The notes under the pieces are model-generated. The model saw only the letters and a list, made by a program, of their open reading frames with translations, was not told the DNA's origin and did not search any database. The position numbers and the translations under genes were made by a program. A stretch of DNA of 50,747 bases, taken from the NCBI RefSeq assembly GCF_000308575.1, contig NZ_BAFZ01000158.1, forward strand, positions 1 through 50,747, in the 5' to 3' direction. The DNA is from Nocardia exalbida NBRC 100660 (lineage in GTDB: Bacteria; Actinomycetota; Actinomycetes; Mycobacteriales; Mycobacteriaceae). Of this stretch, positions 7,569 through 16,426 are shown piece by piece; positions within the stretch are counted from its first letter, which is position 1, and each line of letters opens with the position of its first letter.

Positions 7569-8033
7569 ATGACCGCAATCGACGACTTTCAGTCAGCTGA
7601 CCGCCCCGAGGCGGATGAAGTCGAGCTTCGCCGAACAATCGACAAGGTGGTCGCAGGACTGCGAGTCAAGGATCTCGAGGTCCTGAAGCAGCTGTACACG
7701 CCCGACGTCGTGTCCTTCGATGTCGAGCCGCCACTCCAGCATGCCGGGATAGCGGCGAAACTCGAGAACTGGGCGAAGGTGTTCCTGTTCTTCGAGAATG
7801 TGACCTATGAGGTCCGCGACCTGACGTTCACCGTGGGCGGGGATGTGGCATTCGGGCACGCCTTCGCCCGGCTCAGCGGCACGCTGAAGAACGGAGCGGC
7901 AACCAGCGGTATGTGGGTCCGGGTCACGTACGGCATGCGGAAGATCGACAACACCTGGCTGATCGCTCACGACCAGGTCTCGGTACCACTCGACATCTCC
8001 AGCGGCAAAGGCGTGGTCGACCTCGAGCCCTGA
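7569..8033 (+). CDS. SnoaL/NTF2-like protein (ketosteroid isomerase fold)
   Basis: A 154-residue single-domain protein with the NTF2-like pattern: N-terminal helices (residues 18-50), then VSFDVEPPLQHAGIAAKLENW, and C-terminal strands ending WLIAHDQVSVPLD. Such proteins act as small isomerases, hydrolases or stress-associated proteins; relatives often carry a DUF4440 or SnoaL label. A GAGGAG element precedes the ATG. It is downstream of the FMN reductase by 10 bp, in the same operon. The reaction is not predictable. Confidence 0.85.
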   Translation: MTAIDDFQSADRPEADEVELRRTIDKVVAGLRVKDLEVLKQLYTPDVVSFDVEPPLQHAGIAAKLENWAKVFLFFENVTYEVRDLTFTVGGDVAFGHAFARLSGTLKNGAATSGMWVRVTYGMRKIDNTWLIAHDQVSVPLDISSGKGVVDLEP

Positions 8034-8357
8034 CGGTCGCAGAAACGTTGTCGAGAACCTGACGCATCGCTCGAGACGTTGCGGTGCCGATATCCGGTCG
8101 CATCGAAGGCCCGGGGCCGCCCACCACAGCGGCCCCGGGCCTCGCCCGACGTCTTGCTTCTTCTGGTCGGCCCCGCAGTCGGCGGTGTCGATCCTCGAGT
8201 CTGCGCGCTGCGACCAGTGGCGTCGGCCGAACCGGCGGCCTCCACGGAGAGCCCGCGTGGTGGTTGCCGGATCGGACGGCAGGGTGACGGCGGTGATCGG
8301 ATGACGTGGCCCCAGGTGATGTGCGGAGCGGACAGGCCGTCGAACGAGTGGCGCAAC
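8034..8357. other. Intergenic region between convergent genes, with a terminator
   Basis: 324 bases between the SnoaL-like gene and the haemoglobin gene, which face each other. It holds a very strong hairpin at 8107-8142 and no supported gene; open frames across it are shadows. Confidence 0.5.
8107..8142. terminator. Strong GC hairpin terminator
   Basis: A 14-bp perfect stem (AGGCCCGGGGCCGC and its complement) closes an 8-base loop. It is followed on the plus strand by a pyrimidine-rich, T-containing stretch. It lies between convergent genes and can end both transcripts. Confidence 0.7.
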
Positions 8358-8750
8358 CTATTCGATCGCTTTGGAGACGATGTCGTCGGCGAGGGGAGCG
8401 ACCGCCGCGATGATCTCGGCCGTAATAGCTGGTGGCGTGCCAGCCGCTTGGAGGGACTGCGTCAGATGTTCGGCGACGCGGTCGAAGTGGTGCCGGGTTA
8501 TGCCTCGACCTTGGTGGACCTGCTTCATCCGCGGCCCGGTGTATGGCGTCGGTCCGCCCAGGGCGGCGGCGAAGAACTCGACCTGGCGGCCCTTCACTCG
8601 CGGCATGTTGACGCCGGTGAAGAATGGCGCCAGATCATCGTCGGCCAGGATGCGGGCGTAGAGGTCTTCTACGACGATTTCGAGGGCGGCATGGCCCCCG
8701 GCCCGGGCGTACAGGGTGCGGTCGTAGGGCGTGGCCGACGTTGTATCCAC
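8358..8750 (-). CDS. glbN: Group I truncated haemoglobin (trHbN)
   Basis: A 130-residue 2-on-2 haem protein. The sequence closely follows mycobacterial trHbN: YDRTLYARAGGHAALEIVVED, the B10 tyrosine Tyr31 in EDLYARIL, FFTGVNMPRVKGRQVEFFAA, then LGGPTPYTG and the proximal haem ligand His79 in MKQVHQGRGI. The family oxidises nitric oxide to nitrate with bound oxygen. GTG at 8750 was chosen because GAGGAG lies six bases upstream and this gives the usual length. A longer frame extends 60 codons upstream but reads as untranslated sequence. It is monocistronic. Confidence 0.92.
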   Translation of the reverse strand: MDTTSATPYDRTLYARAGGHAALEIVVEDLYARILADDDLAPFFTGVNMPRVKGRQVEFFAAALGGPTPYTGPRMKQVHQGRGITRHHFDRVAEHLTQSLQAAGTPPAITAEIIAAVAPLADDIVSKAIE

Positions 8751-9591
8751 GGTGGGCTCCTCGGATTGCTGGCGATCAGATGTGCTTTCGGAGACGGCGA
8801 CTCGGCATGTCGGCAATGACGACGGATTCGGAGCTGACGAACGGTGGGGGCCGGTCGGGGTGACATCTCGCTGAATCCGCTGAGAACTAGAAGATTCCGT
8901 AACACCTTCGGCTCTGACGTCGCCGCTCACGCCAACCTCCGTACTCGCTCGGCACCACGGGGTCGCACACCAGGGCGCCGCCCTGCTCGCTTCGCCGTGC
9001 TCGGTGGCGCCAAGCTATGTTAATGTATATTCCTTATTCTAGTCGAGGGTTACAGATACTGATCTCCCGGTTTGACACTCCATCGAGAGTCGTTGAAAGT
9101 GCAGTTAGAGCTGCATAATGTACATGGTTTGGCACGGCGCTCACATGTGGTGTGCGGTTCATGTAAGTTATCGACTGTAATTTTATAATGCCCGTGCTGC
9201 GAGCGACGAAATCACGATGCCTGACAGCAGGGTGATACCCGCTGCTGGTCGGGCGCGCCGGGGCCGCAGCGTAGGGTGCCGCGCCTTTCGGATTCCGATG
9301 TCCGGGATGTCGGGTCCGTGGCCGAGGCCGCGTCGGTGGGCAAGGCGCATCGAAGCGCGAAGTCCTCCACGCTCGGCACCCGTGGCTTGGCCACGGCGGC
9401 GCGAGGACTCGGACGGCGGTGTGGCGAACTGAACCGGCTCCGGGGCGGTGGTGACGGAGTTGCGGTCGCCGCGTGGACTGCGGAGGACCATAACGCCCCG
9501 GCATCGGGGCCGCGCGATCGGCCGTCCGCGTGGTGCTCGCTCGGTAGGCTCGCCCGTGATATCGGCAGACGATATCGGGAGGCGAGCGCCG
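8751..9591. other. 841-base gene-free stretch with an AT-rich core
   Basis: No open frame here has a supported start or a recognisable product. Bases about 9015-9195 are clearly AT-rich for this genome, with TATA-like words (for example TTTATAAT near 9181-9188) and TTGACA at 9072-9077. The rest is GC-rich. It lies upstream of both the haemoglobin gene (leftward) and the DoxX-VOC gene (rightward), so it probably carries their promoters and may be acquired DNA. Confidence 0.4.
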
Positions 9592-10650
9592 ATGGCGGGA
9601 ACGGATCGCTGGTCGTGGCCGCGTGTCCTCGGTGCCGACGGCCCGGCGGCAGCGATCTGTATCCGGTTGGCGGTGGGGCTGGTGTTCCTCAGTGAAGGGA
9701 TCCAGAAGTTCCTCTATCCGGACAAATTGGGCCCCGGCCGGTTCGAAAAGATCGGTATCCCGGCGGCGACCTTCTTCGCGAACCTCGACGGCGTCATCGA
9801 GATCACCTGCGGCCTCCTGATCGTCATCGGACTGCTGACCCGCTTTGCCGCGCTGCCGTTACTGGTCGATATCGTCCTGGCGATCGTGCTGACCAAGTTG
9901 CGTGAGCTGCGCCCGGGCGGGTTCCAAGGAGTAGAAGGCATCTGGGGGATGGCCCACGACGCGCGCACAGATGTCGCGATGCTGCTCGGGCTGATCTACC
10001 TGCTGTGGGCCGGGCCCGGCCGCTGGTCACTGGACGCCCTGCTCACACGGCCGGAACCACCAGGACGGGACGCCGACGATCCGACCGGTGACTCCGAGGC
10101 TCGTCCACCCCACGCCGATCACTGCATTGCGGCCCGCAACGCTTCGCGCGCGAGGATCGCGCGGGCAAAGTTACTCGCCAGGTCCCGCGACCTTGCCTCA
10201 ACGAAGCAAGGTGATCATGACAGGCTCTCGATCATGCCGATTTCCACCAGTTCGTTCGACCATATTCGCTTGACAGTGACCGACATCGAGAAATCCCGGG
10301 CCTTCTATGACGCCGTCTTCGGATGGCCGATCGCGTGGGAGTGTCCTGCGGACGCGGACGAAGCCACCCGTGCGCGATTCGGGTTCCTCTTCGGCGGTGT
10401 GATCTACCAGATGGGTGATGCACTGCTCGGGCTTCGCCCTGTCGCCAGCGACGAGTTCGACGAAGATCGAGTAGGACTCGACCACCTCGCCTTCGCCCTC
10501 GCCACTCGGTCGGATCTCGATTCGGCGGCTGCCTTGCTCGACGAACTCGGCATCGCGCACGAAGGGGTGAAAGATCTCGGTGCCATGTACATCCTGGAAT
10601 TCCGCGACCCGGACAACATCGCGCTGGAGTTGGTCGTACGCAAGCAGTGA
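9592..10650 (+). CDS. DoxX-family membrane protein fused in frame to a VOC (glyoxalase-fold) domain
   Basis: One open frame of 352 codons. Residues 1-155 are a DoxX protein with four membrane segments (motifs LRLAVGLVFLSEGIQKFLYP-like start and FANLDGVIEITCGLLIVIGL). Residues about 156-214 are a basic, unstructured linker. Residues 215-352 are a glyoxalase/bleomycin-resistance-fold domain (FDHIRLTVTDIEKSRAFYDA, ending FRDPDNIALELVV). The ATG at 9592 has GGGAGG upstream. An ATG at 10234 would give the VOC protein alone (138 residues). The linker reads like former intergenic DNA, so two genes may have merged by loss of a stop, or the VOC may be translated separately. The function is unknown. 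Confidence 0.75.
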   Translation: MAGTDRWSWPRVLGADGPAAAICIRLAVGLVFLSEGIQKFLYPDKLGPGRFEKIGIPAATFFANLDGVIEITCGLLIVIGLLTRFAALPLLVDIVLAIVLTKLRELRPGGFQGVEGIWGMAHDARTDVAMLLGLIYLLWAGPGRWSLDALLTRPEPPGRDADDPTGDSEARPPHADHCIAARNASRARIARAKLLARSRDLASTKQGDHDRLSIMPISTSSFDHIRLTVTDIEKSRAFYDAVFGWPIAWECPADADEATRARFGFLFGGVIYQMGDALLGLRPVASDEFDEDRVGLDHLAFALATRSDLDSAAALLDELGIAHEGVKDLGAMYILEFRDPDNIALELVVRKQ

Positions 10651-10732
10651 TCGCCCCTTTCCCGGAAAGCCTCGGCCTGCGCACGCGCGGTGGCACATAC
10701 GGCGGATGGAAGCCGTCCTGGTCTGAGCCGTC

Positions 10733-11677
10733 TCAACAGGTGGCGGGGACCGTGTCGCCCGCGAGCCTGAACTCGAACCGGATCGCGCCCGGACTCTGCG
10801 CGGGCAGAACGATGGCCGCGCCGCGCCCGGGTGTCCAGGTCCGGGGAACCAGGATGTAGTGGTCACCGATGCGGCTCAGTGGCGCCAGACCGTCGTAGCG
10901 GAACCGGTAGGCGGATCCGGAGGCGGGATCGGTGCCGCAGGACGCCATGCGGACATCTGACCCGGAAAGGTGAAGCTCCTTTTCGCTGTAGATGACGACC
11001 TGCGAACTGGTGGGCAGTTGCGCGGCCCATTCCCGCGCCCTGGTCTGACCGACCGCGACCGAGTAATCGGTGGCGATCCAGAACAAGTTGATGCCGACCA
11101 TGAGGAACAGGATCACCCACTCGGCGACCGCTGCCGCCTGTGACGGCGGTGGCGCTGTCGCGGGGAGGCTTTCACGCAGACGCTGACGACGCAGCACGAC
11201 CAGCAGCCAGAAGATCAGCACTCCAGCGATGATCGACAGCGGTGCCACGCACAAGCCCTTGTTGAGCGGTGTGACGACATATATCCGGGAGACCCCGTTG
11301 AGGAGGACTGCCCCGGCGATCACCGCGAGCACGGAGGTCGCCCACCGCCCGGGGCGACGGGCACGGACCGACTCCGGAAGCGCGACGTATCCCCACAGCA
11401 CCGCCATACCGATGAGACCGACGAGTGTCAACGGCACGAACAGCGCGTCGACGGTGCGCATCAGGTACTCGCGGATGCTCGGATTAAGCGTCGTCGAGTC
11501 GACACCGAAGTAGTTGAAGTACCAGTAGACATGCGCCCAGCCGAAGTAGAACAGCACAGCGGTCAGCAGCGTTGTCGGCGCGACCAGCTGCCCGATCGAT
11601 CTTGCGACGTGAGCGAACCCGTCGAACGCCGAAGCCGCCGCGGGTGTGTGCGCCTGCTCATCTGGTGGTTGTGACAT
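10733..11677 (-). CDS. Multi-pass membrane protein with an extracytoplasmic C-terminal domain, unknown function
   Basis: A 314-residue protein I do not recognise. Five hydrophobic segments lie at about 32-58, 80-100, 111-133, 142-162 and 186-206. They are followed by a soluble tail (207-314) containing two cysteines, at about 249 and the C-terminal residue 314. Its start overlaps the end of the lipoprotein gene upstream by 20 bases, so the two are co-translated and may act together in the envelope. The N-terminus (SQPPDEQAHTPAAASAFDGF) is cytosolic and disordered. Confidence 0.75.
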   Translation of the reverse strand: MSQPPDEQAHTPAAASAFDGFAHVARSIGQLVAPTTLLTAVLFYFGWAHVYWYFNYFGVDSTTLNPSIREYLMRTVDALFVPLTLVGLIGMAVLWGYVALPESVRARRPGRWATSVLAVIAGAVLLNGVSRIYVVTPLNKGLCVAPLSIIAGVLIFWLLVVLRRQRLRESLPATAPPPSQAAAVAEWVILFLMVGINLFWIATDYSVAVGQTRAREWAAQLPTSSQVVIYSEKELHLSGSDVRMASCGTDPASGSAYRFRYDGLAPLSRIGDHYILVPRTWTPGRGAAIVLPAQSPGAIRFEFRLAGDTVPATC

Positions 11678-12278
11678 GTGGCTTGCTCGTCGCCGTCTCG
11701 GTGGGCGTTCGGGTCCGGGTGGTCGAGTCGGTTCCGGTGGGGGAGACGGTCCCGGTGGAAGAATCGGTCTGCGATGTCGTCTTCGGTTGGAATCCTTCTG
11801 TGTCGCAGGGCAATTTCTGCGAGGGCAGTGTCCCGGTGAGAAGCGTCAGTGTCGATCCGGACGTCAGGATCAGCGACCCGTTCGCCGACTGCTCGACCGG
11901 GGTCGAATCCTGCTTCGCGCCGAGGAATCCGGAGTATTGGCAAACGCTGCGCCCGGTGTCGGCCTGGTCCTGCGCAATGGCAACGCTCGCGCAGCCGCCG
12001 CAGGCGGCGGCTATGCGCTGCACCGCCAAGTCCTCGACCGCGACGATCGGTGCGCCCTGAAGTTCGGTGAATGCCGGAATCCGGAAGGGCGCCCCCGCCG
12101 CCTTACCGGCATCGGTTTTCCCTGGACGTACCGGCACTTCGTCGCCCCGCGGTCCAGCGGTTCCGGACGGCGACTGGGTCGCCGTCGCGGTACCCGCTTC
12201 CTGGTCGGGTATCGACGTGGCGCACGCCGCCACCGCGACCGCCACCGCACCTACGACCATCATTCGCCGAGCGAACAT
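11658..12278 (-). CDS. Putative lipoprotein with a Ser/Thr-rich tail
   Basis: A 206-residue secreted protein. The N-terminus MFARRMMVVGAVAVAVAAC is a lipoprotein signal peptide with a VAAC lipobox, so Cys19 would be lipidated. The middle domain (70-165) carries cysteine-containing motifs CGGCASVAIAQDQ and VCQYSGFLG and looks like an actinobacterial DUF3558-type cell-envelope lipoprotein; that assignment is tentative. The last 40 residues are Thr/Ser/Pro-rich. The ATG at 12278 has GGGAGGG immediately upstream. It is the first gene of a two-gene operon with the membrane protein. Confidence 0.75.
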   Translation of the reverse strand: MFARRMMVVGAVAVAVAACATSIPDQEAGTATATQSPSGTAGPRGDEVPVRPGKTDAGKAAGAPFRIPAFTELQGAPIVAVEDLAVQRIAAACGGCASVAIAQDQADTGRSVCQYSGFLGAKQDSTPVEQSANGSLILTSGSTLTLLTGTLPSQKLPCDTEGFQPKTTSQTDSSTGTVSPTGTDSTTRTRTPTETATSKPHVTTTR

Positions 12279-12508
12279 TTTCCCTCCCGCATTCCGGAGT
12301 GCGATCACGTCGAGCGTTTGGTCGATGCGCATCCAGCGCGTGTCGCACCACTGATCATCGCTCAAATAATCAGCGGCAGCGGTGATTTCTCCACAACCTT
12401 TCGCCCTCGGCCACCGCCAGTTCCGGAGCCGACTCCGGCCGCATAGTCCTCAACACCTCCGAATCCGACGAACACACAGGGTATTTCGGTGAAGAAACAT
12501 GAGCCGGG

Positions 12509-12902
12509 TCAGGGATTGCGTGCTGTGGCGACGATCGTCGGCACGGCCAGTGCGAGGATGCCGCAGCCGATGGCCAGCGTGGGGTAATCGGCAGCGGCGA
12601 CGACCAGTCCCGATGTCATGCCACCGGTGGCGCCGGCGATGGCGATGGTGACGTCGAGGATGCCTTGCGTTCTGGCGCGGGTCGCCAGCGGCACGGCGTC
12701 GGTGATGATCGCGGTGCCCGCGACGAGGCCGAAGTTCCAGCCGATCCCGAGCAGCGTGAGTGCGGCCGTCAACAGGGTGACGGAGTCGTTGGGGGCACAG
12801 GCGGCGACTGCTCCGGCGCCGAGCAGAGTCGGCCCTGAGGCCGCTGCGATGGTGAAGTGGCCGAAGCGATCTACGAGCCAGCCCGTCAGCGGCGACCCTG
12901 CT
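12509..12902 (-). pseudogene. C-terminal half-fragment of an MFS transporter
   Basis: About 130 codons matching the end of a major-facilitator drug transporter: the loop after transmembrane helix 8 (AGSPLTGWLVDRFG) and the last four membrane segments, ending IVATARNP. Everything upstream of that loop is absent. At about 12897-12903 the sequence switches abruptly to a CGNR regulator on the other strand. The open frame continues further right, but that part is antisense to the regulator fragment. It is non-functional as it stands. Confidence 0.75.
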
Positions 12903-13158
12903 GAAATGGGATGATGCGAACGGTCCCTACCGCGCCGCGGTGTGTCCACCCAACGAGATCCTCGACCGCGCGCTCGCAACACTCGCCGCGGACGCCGCCG
13001 ACCTGCTCACCGGTTCCGACGCCGATTTCCTGACCACTTGCGACTCCACCCCGTGCAACCGCTACCTGATCCGCCACGGCCGCCGTCACTGGTGCTCCAC
13101 GCGCTGCGGCGACCGCGCTCGCGCAGCCCGCGCCTACGCCCGCGCCAAAGCGAACTGA
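12898..13158 (+). pseudogene. C-terminal fragment of a CGNR zinc-finger regulator
   Basis: The frame starting at 12898 (LLKWDDANGPYRAAV) to the stop at 13158 reads as the last 86 residues of an ABATE/CGNR-type regulator. The zinc-binding end is present: C-x4-C (CDSTPCNRYLIRHGRRHWCS) and the final CGDRARAARAYARAK, a variant of the CGNR signature with Asp for Asn. The N-terminal stress-sensing domain is missing. GTG 12940 could start a 72-residue zinc-finger peptide, but there is no good ribosome binding site. It abuts the MFS fragment. Confidence 0.7.
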
Positions 13159-13344
13159 GCGTGCCGCCGATCCCCCGTGGGCCGGGCAGTGTGGCCTCCC
13201 GTTTCCGGAGATCAGTCGCGAGACAACCGATCTCATCAAGAGTCAAGCGGGTTCGCATTCTGAAAGCGCTGTGCTCGTGCTGATTCGCCGGTAGCATCCT
13301 GGCTTGGAGGGGCGACTCCGAAGAGACCGTGTCCGGGGAGGAAC

Positions 13345-13977
13345 GTGGATCTTATGACGACCAGCGAATTGATACCCACTCCGCGTCGCACGCTGCTGCG
13401 TATGGCAGTAGGCGTCGGAATAGCCGCTGCTGCCGGATGTCTGATCATCGAGAACGCTGCGCCTGCTTCGGCCACACAGCGCCTTTGGAAGAGATGTGCG
13501 CGTTGCAGTGGTCTCTGGTTCTCGGGCAACAATACCCGCGGCGGCTGCCCAGCCGGCGACATCTTCGACGGCGGCCACCACGACGATGGAACGGGCGACT
13601 TCATCTTGAAGGAAGACCCTGATGGTGGCCAGGGTCAGTCCGAATGGAGGTGGTGTCGGCAGTGCCAAGGGCTCTGGTTCGAAGGGAATTTCGGCTTTCG
13701 CGGAATATGCCCTTCGCCTCAGTTCAGCCAACAACCCGGGCACGTGGCTTTCGGATCCGGCAACTACCGACTGGAAGACGTGACCAATCGGGACGGGGTA
13801 GGGGGATCACCCAAGTGGCGCTGGTGCCGTAAGTGTTCGGGTTTGTTCTACGACGGCTATACCCCGGCAGCCTCGGGTGTTTGCCCGGCCGACCGTCAGC
13901 ACCACGACATCATAGGGAGCGGTAATTACATTCTCCGCGCGGCGGAATCAACACGTCTACCGTCACCACCCTACTGA
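13345..13977 (+). CDS. Secreted protein with three CxxC-GLWF repeats, unknown function
   Basis: A 210-residue exported protein. Residues 13-43 form a Tat-type signal (PRRTLLRMAVGVGIAAAAG, then APASA). The mature part holds three repeats of about 50 residues with the pattern W+xC-x2-C-x-G-L-W/F-F, then Gly-Cys-Pro and a closing GSGNY-x-L. The cysteine pairs in CARCSGLWF, CRQCQGLWF and CRKCSGLFY plus a distal Cys-Pro per repeat suggest metal-binding or disulfide-stabilised modules. GTG 13345 or ATG 13354 may be the start; GGGAGGAAC lies just upstream. It stands alone. I know similar repeats only as uncharacterised. Confidence 0.75.
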   Translation: MDLMTTSELIPTPRRTLLRMAVGVGIAAAAGCLIIENAAPASATQRLWKRCARCSGLWFSGNNTRGGCPAGDIFDGGHHDDGTGDFILKEDPDGGQGQSEWRWCRQCQGLWFEGNFGFRGICPSPQFSQQPGHVAFGSGNYRLEDVTNRDGVGGSPKWRWCRKCSGLFYDGYTPAASGVCPADRQHHDIIGSGNYILRAAESTRLPSPPY

Positions 13978-14198
13978 TCTATCAGGCGAACGCATGCGAC
14001 GATGATGCTTTCCCGCACGGCGGAATCGTCGGCGTCGAACAGGCCGAGGCAACGAGCGGACAACCCCGCGTAGGAGTCGCAGAGCGGTAACCCCCTTCGG
14101 CCAGAACAGTTCGCACCTCGGCATGCGCGTGCGTTCGGCATCCATGAGCGCCCCATAGGGTGGTAGCCGACGGTCCGGTCCGTCGAGAGGAGTTGCCG

Positions 14199-15467
14199 AT
14201 GGATGCCGAACACTTCCTGCCGTTCCGCAAGAGCGCGGTGATCTCTTTGTGCGCCGACGAGCTTCCCGAGGCGGAACGCGAATCGTTCGCCGAGTTCGCG
14301 CGGCTGCTGGCGGCGGTGGTGCATCAGGAGTTCCAGCTGCGTGGTGAGACGGTGCTCGACGCCTATCACCTGGTCGACCCCGCGGAGGATGAACGGGCCA
14401 TCCGTGCCGCTACTGCCGAGGACCGGGCGGCGGCGCGGGCGCGGGTAGAAGCCGAGCTGGTCGCGCTGGCCGAGGCGGCGGATTTCACGCGCATCGATGC
14501 CGCTGAGATCGAGCGCGCGTTCGCCGAGCACTCTCTGGTGAAAGTGCGGTTGGAACTCGACGAGGGGGACATCGATACCGCGATGTTCTTCCGGCGCGGG
14601 GTGTCGCAGCGCACCGAACAAGTCCGATGGCTGTTCGGGTTACGGCGGCGCAGCGTCGAATTCACCAGCTACGGCAAGGTTCTCGTGTACATCGCGTTCG
14701 CCGAGCGTCCGGAGGCGGTCGCGGATCGCCCCAACGGCGGTGTGCTGCTGAAGCTGTTCGGGAACGTCCCGAGAAACGACCTCGAGATGCTGTATCCGAT
14801 CGTACGGGTCCGGATGCGACCACTGGACAAGCTGCTGATCGGCGTGCCCGCGGTGGTCTCCGGGATTATCGTGGTCGTCACCAAGCTGGTGGCTTCGCTG
14901 GGGCCGCTGGTTCTCTTGCTGGCGTTCTGGCTCGGGCTGCGCGAGGAATCCGTACGGTTGGATCAGGCCACGCTGCTCACCCTGGGCGCCGGTGTGGCGG
15001 CCTTCGTCGGTTACCTGGTGCGCCAGTTCTCCAAGTTCAAGAACCGCAAGATCAAGTTGATGAAGACGCTGTCGGAACACCTCTACTTCCGCAATCTCGA
15101 CAACGACGCGGGAGTGTTCCACCATCTGCTCGGCGCTGCGGAGGAATCGGAGGTGAAGGAAGCCGTCCTGGCCTACCACTTCCTGCGTACCGCCGACCGG
15201 CCGCTCACCGCAGCCGACCTCGATCAGCGGGTGGAGGAGTGGTTCCGTCGGCGGTGGGAGGCAACCTTCGACTTCCGGATCAGCGACGGGATCAGCAGGC
15301 TTCGGAAGTGGGAACTGCTCGTCGAGGACGAGCACGGCGCACTGGAAGCGGTGCCGCTGCCCGAGGCGAAACGTCGGCTGGATCGATACTGGGACAACCT
15401 ATTTCGAATTCAGCCCGAAACAGTCGACACCGCGGCTACGCAGCGAGTCGGGGCCACCGCCGGCTGA
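14199..15467 (+). CDS. DUF3754-like membrane protein
   Basis: A 422-residue protein with a soluble N-terminal half, two hydrophobic hairpin segments at about 215-250 and 262-285, and a basic stretch (RQFSKFKNRKIKLMKTL) followed by a winged-helix-like C-terminal domain (SEHLYFRNLDNDAGVFHHLL onward). This order matches the family I know as DUF3754/TMEM143-like, found in bacteria, plants and animals, of unknown function. The ATG at 14199 has GAGAGGAG at seven bases. No operon partner. Confidence 0.7.
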   Translation: MDAEHFLPFRKSAVISLCADELPEAERESFAEFARLLAAVVHQEFQLRGETVLDAYHLVDPAEDERAIRAATAEDRAAARARVEAELVALAEAADFTRIDAAEIERAFAEHSLVKVRLELDEGDIDTAMFFRRGVSQRTEQVRWLFGLRRRSVEFTSYGKVLVYIAFAERPEAVADRPNGGVLLKLFGNVPRNDLEMLYPIVRVRMRPLDKLLIGVPAVVSGIIVVVTKLVASLGPLVLLLAFWLGLREESVRLDQATLLTLGAGVAAFVGYLVRQFSKFKNRKIKLMKTLSEHLYFRNLDNDAGVFHHLLGAAEESEVKEAVLAYHFLRTADRPLTAADLDQRVEEWFRRRWEATFDFRISDGISRLRKWELLVEDEHGALEAVPLPEAKRRLDRYWDNLFRIQPETVDTAATQRVGATAG

Positions 15468-15609
15468 GACGTTGCCCACGAATCGACTTGTCAGCAGGGA
15501 AGTGCGCTCGATCGGCGGCCCGGCGCCACGGGCTGGGCGAGCGCGGAAGCGCTGCGCGTCGAATCAGCCGAGCGTCGCGTGCGCGGCCCGGCATCCATCG
15601 GTGATTTCG

Positions 15610-16203
15610 TCAGAACTTGCCGGTGTGGTGTTCGATTCGGTGCCCGAGTCGGGCGGCGAATTCGGTGACGAAGTCCTCGGTCAGGGGCGGCCAACCCCAG
15701 AAATCGAAGGCGAGGGCGCCCAGGGCGAAGCCGTCTGTCCATTGCCAGGTGGTGATGGGGCTCGGTGTGGTGCAGGAGGTGCAGACTGCCGAGCCGGTGC
15801 CTGTTCGTTTCCAGGTGTCGATCGCGTCCGAGAACGGTTGCCATACGGCGGGATCGGCTTCCCACTGTTGCGGGTAGTCGATGATCACGGTGGTGGCCTG
15901 GCAGCGTGGGCATACCGCGGCGGCCGGTTCGATGGCGCCCTGGCCGGGATAGTGGTCGTGGCGGCCTACGATGACAGCAACGGGGCCGGGGATCCAGTCG
16001 GCGCCCCATTCCTGGGTGATCTGCGGCCAGTCGGGGCCTGGCAGATAGCCTTCGTCGGCGTGGAGGCTGTACATCGCGTCACGCGAAGTCTCCCGGAGCA
16101 GCCATCGCCGCGACACCATCCAGTCCACCATGCGCTCGGCCAGCGTGCTCGCGTCGGCCGAAGTCACATCGAGGTCGACGATACGTTCGAAGTAATCACC
16201 CAC
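15610..16203 (-). CDS. Conserved hypothetical protein with a zinc-ribbon (two CxxC)
   Basis: A 197-residue cytosolic protein of an actinobacterial family I recognise by pattern but cannot name. It begins VGDYFERIVDLDVTSADAS and has a conserved GADWIPGPVAVIVGRHDHY segment. Two CxxC pairs (Cys98/Cys101 and Cys131/Cys134) probably bind one zinc. It ends with a FALGALAFDFWGWPPLTEDF region and a C-terminal HTGKF. GTG at 16203 gives the family's usual start; AGGA lies eight bases upstream. Function unknown. Confidence 0.8.
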   Translation of the reverse strand: MGDYFERIVDLDVTSADASTLAERMVDWMVSRRWLLRETSRDAMYSLHADEGYLPGPDWPQITQEWGADWIPGPVAVIVGRHDHYPGQGAIEPAAAVCPRCQATTVIIDYPQQWEADPAVWQPFSDAIDTWKRTGTGSAVCTSCTTPSPITTWQWTDGFALGALAFDFWGWPPLTEDFVTEFAARLGHRIEHHTGKF

Positions 16204-16426
16204 ACCCGCATCCTGCCACCGAGGAGCAATAGCCGTACCCGGGTCGGCCGGGCGCCGAATGGCCCGCCTCTGGTCGGCATGCCGTACCCGGTCTCCGGGT
16301 GAGTTCGGGGGTGTCGGACTTGCCGATCTCGTGAATGCGGGTGGAAAAGGTGCGGGCCCCGTCGGCGGGCGTCGTGACGCCCGAGACGTGGCGGGGGAAC
16401 GGATCATCCCCAGGTACCGTTGGGCG

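Noticed and set aside
9034..9504. Minus-strand open frames in the stretch before DoxX-VOC
   Set aside because: No start with a ribosome binding site, no motif, and the composition changes midway from AT-rich to GC-rich.
9550..9580. Direct repeat GATATCGG before DoxX-VOC as an operator
   Set aside because: Only two 8-mers 19 bases apart, with no symmetry and no nearby regulator gene; chance cannot be excluded.
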